Below are positions 44,491-53,036 of a stretch of DNA of 64,000 nucleotides, in pieces. The stretch lies in the IMG/VR virus record IMGVR_UViG_3300032220_000872, positions 1 to 64,000 of that record; one strand, given 5' to 3'. Positions within the stretch are counted from its first letter, which is position 1; the number at the start of each line of letters is the position of its first letter. Both the position numbers and the translations under genes were made by a program. The stretch is from a virus. The notes beneath the pieces are model-generated. The model was not told the DNA's origin and did no database searches. It saw only the letters and a list, made by a program, of their open reading frames with translations.

Positions 44491-45488
44491 TAGATTCTAA
44501 CATTCCATTTGATAAAATCATAAACTTTGGTCAACGCACCATGCTGGACAGCAAATTGTTTTCTGTGAGTTGGATCTTGGCTCGTTTTTGCAACTATGAT
44601 TGTTCTTATTGCTGGCCTTATGCCAAAAGCAAACAGAAAGATCACAGACCATTGTCAGTTTACACAGCAGTGGTGGATGAAATCAAGCGCCAGGCTAGAC
44701 TGAATGGATTCACAGACTATCATTTCAGTTTTTCAGGTGGAGAACCCACTGCCTACAAAGATTTTTTACAATTGGTACAGCATTACAGTGCTGATTCTGC
44801 TCCAGAATATCAGAGTATTCACATGACCACTAACCTAAGTCCTTCAGAAAAATGGTGGGAAAGATGGTTAGAAGCCACAAAATCATTAAACCGTCGCAGC
44901 ATCACTGCAAGTTTTCATGCTGAATTTGCTGATGAACAAAAATTTGGAGATAAAATATTACTGTTGATGAAGAACAATGTGTTTGTCACAATCAATCAAG
45001 TGATGGTGCCTAATAGATTCACAGAATACTATGACAGGTGTGCAAGATTTAATTCCAGAGGTATCAATGTCACACTCAAACCACAGAGTGATCCCACAGC
45101 AAGTTTTGTTGTTGAAGGTTATACTCCGGATCAACTGAATACTTTACAAACAGGTTTCCCTCAACGCATACAAGAAGGTGAAAATTACAAAAATTTATTT
45201 CAAATTGAAATGACGGATGCTCAAGGCAACAAGTATTACATGGATCAAGCAGAGAGATTTAATGCTTTTGGCTTTAATAAATTCAAAGGATGGCACTGTA
45301 ATGCTGGATATCAAAGTTGTGTCATAAGAGAACCAGGTGGAGAAGTCAAAAGAAGTTACAGTTGTCATGATGAACCACTGGGCAGCATAGAACAAGGATT
45401 TAAACTGTTTGATAAACCAAGAATTTGCATAACTCCCACTTGTGTGAGTTCAGCAGATTCAAAAATTCCCAAGGCCAAACATGTATAG
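44487..45488 (+). CDS. Radical SAM protein with SPASM-like C-terminus (family A)
   Basis: 333 residues from ATG 44487, with GGAGA upstream; earlier starts fall within the previous gene. The C-x3-C-x2-C cluster site is CNYDCSYC (C35, C39, C42), and the GGEP motif follows (FSGGEPTAYKD). The C-terminal part has GWHCNAGYQSC and further cysteines ending CITPTCVSS, as for auxiliary Fe-S clusters. Radical SAM enzymes cleave S-adenosylmethionine to a 5'-deoxyadenosyl radical. It shares its plan with the genes at 48322, 49214 and 53029-54075. Substrate unknown. Confidence 0.75.
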   Translation: MIDSNIPFDKIINFGQRTMLDSKLFSVSWILARFCNYDCSYCWPYAKSKQKDHRPLSVYTAVVDEIKRQARLNGFTDYHFSFSGGEPTAYKDFLQLVQHYSADSAPEYQSIHMTTNLSPSEKWWERWLEATKSLNRRSITASFHAEFADEQKFGDKILLLMKNNVFVTINQVMVPNRFTEYYDRCARFNSRGINVTLKPQSDPTASFVVEGYTPDQLNTLQTGFPQRIQEGENYKNLFQIEMTDAQGNKYYMDQAERFNAFGFNKFKGWHCNAGYQSCVIREPGGEVKRSYSCHDEPLGSIEQGFKLFDKPRICITPTCVSSADSKIPKAKHV

Positions 45489-46470
45489 ATATCAAGATAT
45501 AAAAGATATTCATTTGGAAATCACCAGCAAGTGTCAAGCCCGATGTCCTATGTGTCCCAGAAGAATCAGTGGAGGACCATTGAATCCATTTATCAAACTG
45601 GATGAGATAACTTTGGATGTATTTAAAAAATGGTTTGAACTGGATTTTATAAAACAATTGGACAGTTTGTTTATGTGCGGTAATTTGGGAGATCCTATCA
45701 TATCCAAAGACACATTGGAAATATATCAGTATTTGCGTGAAGCGAATCCCAATATTAGATTGGCCATGCACACCAACGGCAGTGCTAGAGATCCAGAATG
45801 GTGGCAAAGATTGGCTCAATTGAAAGTGAAAGTAACATTTGGCATTGATGGCCTGGCTGATACTCATCATCTTTATAGGATCAGTACAGATTTTAACAAA
45901 ATAATTGAAAATGCTCAAGCATTTATCTCAGCAGGTGGAGTGGCCAAATGGCACATGCTGGTGTTTGCTCACAATGAACATCAGATTGAAGAAGCAAGAA
46001 CTATGAGTAAACAAATGGGCTTTGTGGATTTTTCAATCAAACACACTTCTAGATTCAAACAAGATTATCTGCAAGTGATTGATGATATGGGTAGACCCAC
46101 ACACAGAATTCAACCCACTCAAACCAGTTTGGACATGATTCCTTTGGCTGAAGCAGCACAAAAAGAAGTCAAACCACACATTGTTTGTAAGGCACAAAAA
46201 TACAAACAGTTGTATGTGAGTGCGTGTGGCAATGTATCACCTTGCTGTTGGTTGGATATGGAATGGATACCTCCCATGCAAGAATCTAGAATAGATTACA
46301 TGGAAAAAATTTCAGAATTTCCCAACTTGCATCGTAAAACATTGAAAGAAATATTTGACGGTGGATTTTTTTCAAAAATAGAAGCACAATGGAGTACAGT
46401 GGGATTGAAAGAATGCACCAAACAATGCGGTTCATTTGATAAACTAGGAGTACAATTTGTTGAAAATTAA
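45481..46470 (+). CDS. Radical SAM/SPASM protein (family B)
   Basis: 329 residues. The cluster site CQARCPMC (C18, C22, C25) follows an EITSKC start, the form found in SPASM proteins of the MoaA/PqqE/anSME kind. In the middle is FMCGNLGDPIISKD, a variant of the GGEP loop, and later AMHTNGSARDPEWW. The C-terminus carries VSACGNVSPCCWLDMEW and CTKQCGSFD, enough cysteines for one or two auxiliary clusters. It begins inside the end of the preceding radical SAM gene (8-base overlap). Possible roles are peptide or sugar modification. Confidence 0.75.
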   Translation: MYRYQDIKDIHLEITSKCQARCPMCPRRISGGPLNPFIKLDEITLDVFKKWFELDFIKQLDSLFMCGNLGDPIISKDTLEIYQYLREANPNIRLAMHTNGSARDPEWWQRLAQLKVKVTFGIDGLADTHHLYRISTDFNKIIENAQAFISAGGVAKWHMLVFAHNEHQIEEARTMSKQMGFVDFSIKHTSRFKQDYLQVIDDMGRPTHRIQPTQTSLDMIPLAEAAQKEVKPHIVCKAQKYKQLYVSACGNVSPCCWLDMEWIPPMQESRIDYMEKISEFPNLHRKTLKEIFDGGFFSKIEAQWSTVGLKECTKQCGSFDKLGVQFVEN

Positions 46471-47071
46471 TATACAAGACGTTTTATTTTGGATGGATGC
46501 TATCAGACAATCTGATGATAGATATCGCACACTGGAAAGTTTTTGGAAAGGTCAAATCAACAGCAAAGTATGGTTGATTGAACAATTAAAAAAATTACCC
46601 AGAGCACACAGTATGGATATTTTAATTTGTGGTGGATGGTATGGAGTGATGGCCACACTTTTATTCAACAGTGATCTGTATGTGAACAAAATAACCAGCA
46701 TGGACATAGACAGCAAGTGTGAAAACACAGCAAACACCATGAACAAACAGTATGAAATCGCTGGAAGATTCCGTGCTGTCACTCAAGACATGATGACTTA
46801 TAAAGATTATGATCGTTATGACATGATTATTAACACAGTGTGTGAGCATTTGACAACAGAACAATACAATGAATGGTTGAATTTAATACCCAAAGACAAA
46901 ATTATTGTGTTGCAAAGCAATGACTATGTGATTCCTGAACATGTGAATCCCATGAAAGATTTAAATCAGTTTGTTTCACAAAGCAAACTGTATCCTATAA
47001 TGGAACCCAGCGAATTACAAACAGAAAAATACAAAAGATTTATGATTGTAGGAAAGAAAAATGAAAAATAA
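46457..47071 (+). CDS. Class I SAM-dependent methyltransferase-like protein
   Basis: 204 residues starting at TTG 46457, supported by AGGAG six bases upstream (46446-46450); no nearby ATG is possible. Motif I is MDILICGGWYGVMATLLF (residues 53-70). An acidic SMDIDSKCENTANTM follows for ribose binding, then YDMIINTVCEHL as motif IV. The fold fits a small-molecule or protein N/O-methyltransferase. It lies between two radical SAM genes and overlaps both, so its substrate is probably a pathway intermediate. Confidence 0.68.
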   Translation: MLKINIQDVLFWMDAIRQSDDRYRTLESFWKGQINSKVWLIEQLKKLPRAHSMDILICGGWYGVMATLLFNSDLYVNKITSMDIDSKCENTANTMNKQYEIAGRFRAVTQDMMTYKDYDRYDMIINTVCEHLTTEQYNEWLNLIPKDKIIVLQSNDYVIPEHVNPMKDLNQFVSQSKLYPIMEPSELQTEKYKRFMIVGKKNEK

Positions 47072-48329
47072 AAGTTGTACATTTTGTATGCATCCATTCA
47101 CAGGATTGGCCACCAGAGAAGATGGTGCTATCAAGGTGTGTTGCAGAAGTTTACCCATCAGTAACATACAAAATGAAACCATAGAACAAGCATGGAACAA
47201 TGAAAAAATGCGTGAAGTGCGACGTCAAGTGTTGAACAATGAGCGACCCGATGTGTGTGCACCTTGTTTTGATTTGGAAGATCAAGGAGTGCAAAGTTTG
47301 CGACAAAGACACATCAGTGACAATATTCCAGAATCAAGGATCAATCTTTATCCCACAGCACTGGACAGTTTAAAAGAAGATTACACCATGCCTTTTGAAT
47401 TGCCCACTATGGAAATTAAAATTAATAACTTGTGTAATTTAAAATGTCGTATGTGTAATCCATTGGACAGTACTCAATGGAAAGATTGGAACAGCATAGT
47501 GGATCATTACAAGAAAGAAAACAATTACTTGGTCAAAGCAGTGGAAGATCTTGGTTTGACACAGGCACCACACGTGGATCTTTTCGAAGATAAACCACAC
47601 TTTTGGGACAATTTAAAAAAACTTATTCCTCATTTTAAACGTGTGGAGTTTGCTGGTGGTGAACCTCTGATGGATCCCACACATTACAAAATATTAGACC
47701 TATTAAGCACCAATGGATCCAACATTGAAATCAAATATGCCACCAATGGCACAGTGTTGGGAATCAAAGGTGGAAGAACCATACAAGACTACTGGCCTAA
47801 ATTCAAAAGTGTGGCAGTGAATGTGAGCATTGACGGAATCTTTGACACTTATGAATATATCCGAGGCAATGGCAAGTTTATGGATGTGGTCAACAACATA
47901 AAAATAATGAAACAAATACCCACAGTGAGTAGAATAGTGGGAGCATTCACAGTGCAAGCCAACAATATTATGCAAATAGACCGTGTGATTGATTACTTTT
48001 TAAATGATTTGGGCATTGTGTTTTACAGTCACAGAGTAAACTATCCCCGAGCATTGAGTGCTCAAGTGTTGCCTACAAAATTAAAAAATCAAGTGATAGA
48101 CAAACTGGAAGCAATGAAACCTCGAATTAAAGATTATGCATTGGTCCAACAGCATCCAATATTGGAAAAAATTACTCTACAACAAATACAGGACAACATT
48201 AATTTTTTAAAAGCCAGAGATCTTAATCAATACTGGATGGATTGTGTGGACTTTAATCGTAAATTAGACATCACAAGAAATCAAGGACCTTTTGAAAAAA
48301 TAAATCCGGAGTTTGCTGATTATGTTTAA
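47061..48329 (+). CDS. Twitch-domain radical SAM protein (family C)
   Basis: 422 residues. An N-terminal twitch/SPASM-like domain holds CTFCMHPFTGLATREDGAIK then VCCRS, and VCAPCFDLEDQG. The radical SAM core follows: NNLCNLKCRMCNP (C125, C129, C132), FAGGEPLMDP (GGEP near 199-202) and VNVSIDGIFDTYEYIRG. The order, auxiliary-cluster domain first, is that of the twitch-domain radical SAM proteins frequent in marine phage and bacterial surface-polysaccharide loci. The minus-strand gene at 50810-52228 has the same plan. Confidence 0.75.
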   Translation: MKNKSCTFCMHPFTGLATREDGAIKVCCRSLPISNIQNETIEQAWNNEKMREVRRQVLNNERPDVCAPCFDLEDQGVQSLRQRHISDNIPESRINLYPTALDSLKEDYTMPFELPTMEIKINNLCNLKCRMCNPLDSTQWKDWNSIVDHYKKENNYLVKAVEDLGLTQAPHVDLFEDKPHFWDNLKKLIPHFKRVEFAGGEPLMDPTHYKILDLLSTNGSNIEIKYATNGTVLGIKGGRTIQDYWPKFKSVAVNVSIDGIFDTYEYIRGNGKFMDVVNNIKIMKQIPTVSRIVGAFTVQANNIMQIDRVIDYFLNDLGIVFYSHRVNYPRALSAQVLPTKLKNQVIDKLEAMKPRIKDYALVQQHPILEKITLQQIQDNINFLKARDLNQYWMDCVDFNRKLDITRNQGPFEKINPEFADYV

Positions 48330-49224
48330 GGTAGAACATTTACATCCTCATATTAGAAACAGTGTCAAAGTGGAATGGAATCTTGGCAAACGATGCAATT
48401 TGGATTGCAGCTATTGTCCAGCTGAAATACATGACAATCACAGTGAACACACTGATATAAAAATACTGAAACGCACTGTGGACACATTGAGCGTCATACC
48501 CAATGTGAGAATCAGTTTGACTGGCGGTGAACCTTGTGTGCATCCACACATAGAACAGTTATTACAACATGCTAAAAATAAAATTGGTTGGATCAATGTC
48601 ACCACCAATGGTACCAGAACTGTGGAATTCTACCAAAATATTTTGGAAAATTATATCAATCACATTGTGTTCAGTGTGCATTTCGAATCTGATTGGCTGA
48701 AGGTGATAAACACAATTATCAAGGTTTACACACAGTCTGCCAACAAAAATGTTCTAGTGCATATGATGATGCTACCAGGGCGTTTAAAAGACGTTAAAGA
48801 CGCTTGCAAGGCTCTTTTAGATGCGGGCATACGCTATGCATTAAGACCCATACGCTGGACCAAAACACACGATGATTTTGAAGACATGATTCATTACAGT
48901 GAAGAAGAGAAAGAATTTTTGGCAGTAAGCAATCACACACCACCAAAAAATACTCTTATAGACAACACAGTGGAATGCAATGTGAATGATTTGCTGATCA
49001 ACAAAACCAATCAATTCCAAGGATGGAGTTGTATGGCTGGTGTGGAAAGTTTAATGATCAATTGGGATGGTGAAGTTCACCGAGCCACTTGTAGAGTGGG
49101 TGGCAGTTTGGGCAACATTTATCAAGACACTTTTATAAAACCCACAACCTCAGTTGACTGCACTCGCACATGGTGCACTTGTGCTGCAGACATAAACATA
49201 ACCAAGTTGAACAATGCTGATTGA
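48322..49224 (+). CDS. Radical SAM protein (family A)
   Basis: 300 residues from ATG 48322, overlapping the previous gene by eight bases. The cluster site is CNLDCSYC (C25, C29, C32), followed by SLTGGEPCVHPHIEQLL. The C-terminus shows GWSCMAGVESLMINWDGEVH, ATCRVGGSLGN and TRTWCTCAAD, the same arrangement as in the neighbours at 44487 and 49214. An IRYALRPIRW strand may belong to the barrel end. Substrate unknown. Confidence 0.73.
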   Translation: MFKVEHLHPHIRNSVKVEWNLGKRCNLDCSYCPAEIHDNHSEHTDIKILKRTVDTLSVIPNVRISLTGGEPCVHPHIEQLLQHAKNKIGWINVTTNGTRTVEFYQNILENYINHIVFSVHFESDWLKVINTIIKVYTQSANKNVLVHMMMLPGRLKDVKDACKALLDAGIRYALRPIRWTKTHDDFEDMIHYSEEEKEFLAVSNHTPPKNTLIDNTVECNVNDLLINKTNQFQGWSCMAGVESLMINWDGEVHRATCRVGGSLGNIYQDTFIKPTTSVDCTRTWCTCAADINITKLNNAD

Positions 49225-50194
49225 AAAAATAGATTATAAATTTAAAGAATTTAATCGTGTGCTGCAGATTGAATGGACACTGGGCAACACTTGCAATTAC
49301 AATTGTTCATACTGCCTGCCCATACTGCACAACAATAGTTTTCCTTGGATAAACTTGGATGAAAGCAAAACATTCATAGACAAGTTGCACAATCATTACA
49401 GCAACCTAGGTATCACAGATTACATTTGGAAATTTGGTGGAGGTGAACCCACGCTATACAAAGATTTTGCCGAATTGTGTGCCTACATAAATTCCAAATC
49501 CAACAATTATATCATACCCATTACCAATGGCAGTAGAAAATTACACTGGTGGCAGGAGCATGCTAAAAACTTTTTTGCTGTGCATTTCAGCATTCATCCA
49601 GAATTTGTGGATCCCAATCACATTGTGGCAGTGTGTGATAATTTGATAGAACAAAAAATCGACAGCATCTGTCATGTGATGATGAAGCCCAACGATTGGA
49701 ATAAATGTTTGGAAATAGTAGAAGTATTAAAAAACAGTCAACACAAACAATGGGGCATACAAGCCAAGCCTTTACATCACACTTGGGAATCAGACACTGC
49801 AGAAGAAAGAGATTTATATCCTTACACTGCAGAACAAAAACAAATTTTTCAAGCTCCTATCAGAGCACAAAGCAGAATCAGTCCAAGAGTGGATTCTAAA
49901 TTGAATAGAGACATGTACATGGTCACTGAGGAAGGCATCAAAGATTTTGATCCTTATTGGGCAGTCACTCATGACATTGTGGACTGGAGTGGGTTCAAAT
50001 GCGACGCAGGCATCAATAGAATATACATAAATTATGACAAACGTATGTATTTGGGAGCAGGCTGTAGAGTTGAATTAAATAATTTTGTTGGAAAAAAATA
50101 CAATGAAGAATTTGAATTTCCCACAAAATCAATCATTTGTAATCAAAGGAGATGTGTATGTATCGCGGACGTGCAGGTGCCCAAAAACAGATAG
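49214..50194 (+). CDS. Radical SAM protein (family A)
   Basis: 326 residues. It has CNYNCSYC at C27/C31/C34, then FGGGEPTLYKD, TNGSRKLHWWQEH and HFSIHPEFVDPNHIVAVCDN. The gene at 53029-54075 repeats these with NGSRTLRWWEEYGHYND and CHHERVDVPHIVAVADLL. The C-terminus has KCDAGINRIYIN and CNQRRCVCIAD. The two are close paralogues on opposite strands, which suggests paired or sequential steps. It overlaps the start of the SGNH gene by 37 bases. Confidence 0.75.
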   Translation: MLIEKIDYKFKEFNRVLQIEWTLGNTCNYNCSYCLPILHNNSFPWINLDESKTFIDKLHNHYSNLGITDYIWKFGGGEPTLYKDFAELCAYINSKSNNYIIPITNGSRKLHWWQEHAKNFFAVHFSIHPEFVDPNHIVAVCDNLIEQKIDSICHVMMKPNDWNKCLEIVEVLKNSQHKQWGIQAKPLHHTWESDTAEERDLYPYTAEQKQIFQAPIRAQSRISPRVDSKLNRDMYMVTEEGIKDFDPYWAVTHDIVDWSGFKCDAGINRIYINYDKRMYLGAGCRVELNNFVGKKYNEEFEFPTKSIICNQRRCVCIADVQVPKNR

Positions 50195-50844
50195 GATTTT
50201 TTGGAGATAGTTTTTGTTCCTATGCTGAAAAACACAATTGGATGGGACAATTAGCAGATCATTTTGACAGCAAAGTTGTACATAACGGTATAGGTGGATC
50301 CAGTTACTGGACCACTGTGATAGACTACACAAAAAACTTTGATCAATACAAAAATTTAGATTACACAGTGTTCTGCTGGACCGAACCTTACAGAATATAT
50401 CATCACAAAGGAGATTTTACAGGTCCTAAAGCATACAAAAAAGACGATCCTAGATCTAAAGCAGCACAGATGTACATAGAACATTTGCGTGATTGGAACA
50501 AAGAAAGGATGGAATTCACAGCCACAGCATATTGGTTGGATCATGAATATCTCAGCAAAGTGTCTGGAAAAATCATACACCTTTGGAGTTTTGGAGATAT
50601 ACGCATACATGATTGGCCCAAAGCAGAATTAAAAGACATTAAATTTTTACATGATTGGAAACACGGAGTGGAGATGCGTACACCTTTGTTTTATATCAGT
50701 TGTAGAACAGATTCTTTTAGACACAAATTTGAAAATCACTGGTTGAATGATATATTTCATTTCACAGTGAATCACATGGGACCAGAAGGTGATGCCTGGG
50801 TGTTTAAGGCTATAAAAGATGTGCTAACTCAGGAAAAATTTTAG
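50158..50844 (+). CDS. SGNH/GDSL hydrolase-like protein
   Basis: 228 residues from ATG 50158; AAGGAG lies seven bases upstream, while the earlier ATG (50152) is too close to it. Block I is IGFFGDSFC (G16-D17-S18, S18 as nucleophile), block II VVHNGIGGSS, and near the C-terminus NHMGPEGDAW provides the catalytic histidine region. Such proteins add or remove acetyl or other acyl groups on sugars and glycans. Its 3' end overlaps the convergent radical SAM gene by 35 bases. Confidence 0.6.
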   Translation: MYRGRAGAQKQIGFFGDSFCSYAEKHNWMGQLADHFDSKVVHNGIGGSSYWTTVIDYTKNFDQYKNLDYTVFCWTEPYRIYHHKGDFTGPKAYKKDDPRSKAAQMYIEHLRDWNKERMEFTATAYWLDHEYLSKVSGKIIHLWSFGDIRIHDWPKAELKDIKFLHDWKHGVEMRTPLFYISCRTDSFRHKFENHWLNDIFHFTVNHMGPEGDAWVFKAIKDVLTQEKF

Positions 50845-52228
50845 CAGCACTCAATCCTCTGATAGCGTCCAATTTATTCACGTACTCTTTGAATCCAGGC
50901 AGCAGTCTAGAATTATCTTTGGCTTCCATGTGCATCAACACTGCTTCCCAACGTCTCCATCCATAAGGATTAGTTTTCCAAAAATCATCGTCCTGTCTAT
51001 AATTGTGCCTCAACCAATCTTTAAAATCCATAAACAGTTCTCTTATTTGTTGTTTGTCTTCTCGGGGTAATATTTGTATGCTTAAAAAAGTTGGTATGTA
51101 TAATAAATGCATGTTAACCAATCCACCACCCATTTGTACTCCACCAGGCACTGTGCCCACATTTAATTTTTTAAATCCGCTCTGTATTTTCCATTTCATA
51201 AAATCAGGCAAGTGTTTGATATTGAAAATTTGTATGGCAGTGGCTAAACTCACTTGTATGTTGTCAGGAGTATTGTCCAACATGTGTAAATTTTTTTCCA
51301 CTGTGGCCCATTGTGTGGGAAAACGTATGTATTCATCACGCTGATGTGTGGCGTCCATGCTCACAGCAAATTTAACTTTTTTAAATTTACTCCATAACTG
51401 GATTAAATCTTCATCCACTAATATACCATTGGAATTGTAACGCAACAATATACGATCTTGATAACCTTGACGTATGATTTCTTCAATAAATGTTTTATGC
51501 TCTTTGATCATCAGTGGTTCGCCACCAGCAAAATACACCTGTTTTAAATTGGGTATCTGACGGTACATCTCCTGCCAGAATGTGTCCTTCTCATGCCAGA
51601 AGTTGTTGAATTCTTTGCGATCCCATTGGATTTGATCTTTGACTTCTTTGTTTTGTAATTGTGGCATCAGTTGTTGCCAGTCATTCACCCATTTGCTGCT
51701 GTCGTGTGGAGAACACATCACACATTTGATATTACAAGTGTGTCCCAAACGCAGATCCAAATACAATAATTTTTCAGGCACTGTGCCATCTTCTTTGGTC
51801 TGTCGTATCAGTTCAGGCACGTCCACACCATCACGATACCAAGTGCCAGTCTCCCAAATTCTTTTGCTCACCACTCCCACACGTTCTTCATCAAAACACT
51901 TGCGACAACTGGCAGGTATCTCGCCTTTCAGCATGGTGGTACGCACACTTTTCATATAATCATTGTTCCAAGCGCTCATGGGAGTATCCACTCCAAAGTT
52001 GGCAGGTGTGCCATCTTCTTTTTTAATAATACCCACTGTGTGATCTGATCCAGCACCACTGGCGTTGGCTGAACAACACAGCCTCATGTCACCATTGGGC
52101 CTGGTGGCAAAATGTATCCAAGGCAATATGCAATAGGTGGGTGTGCCTGTGACAGATTCTATTTCTCTCTGCCATTTGCCCAGTTGTGAATCTTCTGGAT
52201 TCATCCAATATTCATTATGATCTGACAC
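50810..52228 (-). CDS. Twitch-domain radical SAM protein (family C)
   Basis: 472 residues. The N-terminal domain has PTYCILPWIHFATRPNGDMR, LCCSA and PASCRKCFDEER. The core has LGHTCNIKCVMCSP (C165, C169, C172), FAGGEPLMIKEHKTF and AVSMDATHQRDEYI. It is the paralogue of the gene at 47061 on the other strand and has a longer insert between the two domains. It is last in a three-gene minus-strand block; its start overlaps the PP-loop gene by 14 bases. Likely substrates are those of surface-glycan or peptide modification; unproven. Confidence 0.75.
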   Translation of the reverse strand: MSDHNEYWMNPEDSQLGKWQREIESVTGTPTYCILPWIHFATRPNGDMRLCCSANASGAGSDHTVGIIKKEDGTPANFGVDTPMSAWNNDYMKSVRTTMLKGEIPASCRKCFDEERVGVVSKRIWETGTWYRDGVDVPELIRQTKEDGTVPEKLLYLDLRLGHTCNIKCVMCSPHDSSKWVNDWQQLMPQLQNKEVKDQIQWDRKEFNNFWHEKDTFWQEMYRQIPNLKQVYFAGGEPLMIKEHKTFIEEIIRQGYQDRILLRYNSNGILVDEDLIQLWSKFKKVKFAVSMDATHQRDEYIRFPTQWATVEKNLHMLDNTPDNIQVSLATAIQIFNIKHLPDFMKWKIQSGFKKLNVGTVPGGVQMGGGLVNMHLLYIPTFLSIQILPREDKQQIRELFMDFKDWLRHNYRQDDDFWKTNPYGWRRWEAVLMHMEAKDNSRLLPGFKEYVNKLDAIRGLSAAKIFPELAHLL

Positions 52229-53036
52229 TGTCTACTCCCCATTGTCGCTCTTGACACCAAAAACATTTTCCACACACAGGCACGGGCTGCCCTGGCACAT
52301 AAGTCCTGTAGTCCAAGTCTCCAAAGATTTCAGGTGATGTGTCACGGTCACCTTCACAACTGCGAGTGAGATTGAATAGGTCCATTATGCCTAATTTTTT
52401 GTATTGGGCAACTATCCAATCTTTCTGCACATAAGTGAAAGGGTGACAAGCATAGCCGCCCATGTGTGCTTTGATTAATCTGTCCAGCACTGTGTCAGAT
52501 AATGTGTCGAGCAACACATCTCTGTCAGTGAGACGATGATCAAATTCTTTATCGGGATTCTTGGTCACTCCACAGTACCAAGCATCTAATTTTTTTGTGT
52601 GAGCCACATATTCAGCATGTGCTCTTAACTCTATTTGATTACCACTCTTTAATCTACCGTATTCATCCACAATGGTAGGTCCTTTTGATCCCCATTCTAA
52701 TTCAGGAGCAATGAAATTTTCGTGTCTTTTAAATTTTATGCTTTTAAATTCATCAGTCAACCAATCATAAACTTCCATACTGTTGTGACGTTGCCAAGGT
52801 CTGGTTTTCCAACATCTAACATTGGTAATAATATGAACAGTGATATTCAATTGATTTTTTACAATCAAATCGCACAGCAGATATGCCATTAGAGCACTGT
52901 CAGCACCACCACTCACACTGACGCCAATATTTTTCCATTGGCTGGACAAAGGAAAATACACATCATCAATGAGATGCAGTATGTTTTTGAATACACTGGT
53001 TTCGTAAATTGTTTTTAATTGTGCTGTGTTACTCAT
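52215..53036 (-). CDS. QueC-like PP-loop ATPase with zinc-finger cysteines
   Basis: 273 residues from ATG 53036; longer frames start inside the upstream gene. The PP-loop is GVSVSGGADSALMAYLL (SGGADS at 42-47), which binds ATP and adenylates a carboxyl or thio substrate. The C-terminus has C227 and then C255-x2-C258-x2-C261 (VCGKCFWCQER). QueC (7-cyano-7-deazaguanine synthase) has the same C...C-x2-C-x2-C set but with eight residues in the first gap, where this protein has 27. N-acetyl sugar amidotransferases are another option. It is translated between two radical SAM genes. Confidence 0.6.
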   Translation of the reverse strand: MSNTAQLKTIYETSVFKNILHLIDDVYFPLSSQWKNIGVSVSGGADSALMAYLLCDLIVKNQLNITVHIITNVRCWKTRPWQRHNSMEVYDWLTDEFKSIKFKRHENFIAPELEWGSKGPTIVDEYGRLKSGNQIELRAHAEYVAHTKKLDAWYCGVTKNPDKEFDHRLTDRDVLLDTLSDTVLDRLIKAHMGGYACHPFTYVQKDWIVAQYKKLGIMDLFNLTRSCEGDRDTSPEIFGDLDYRTYVPGQPVPVCGKCFWCQERQWGVDSVRS

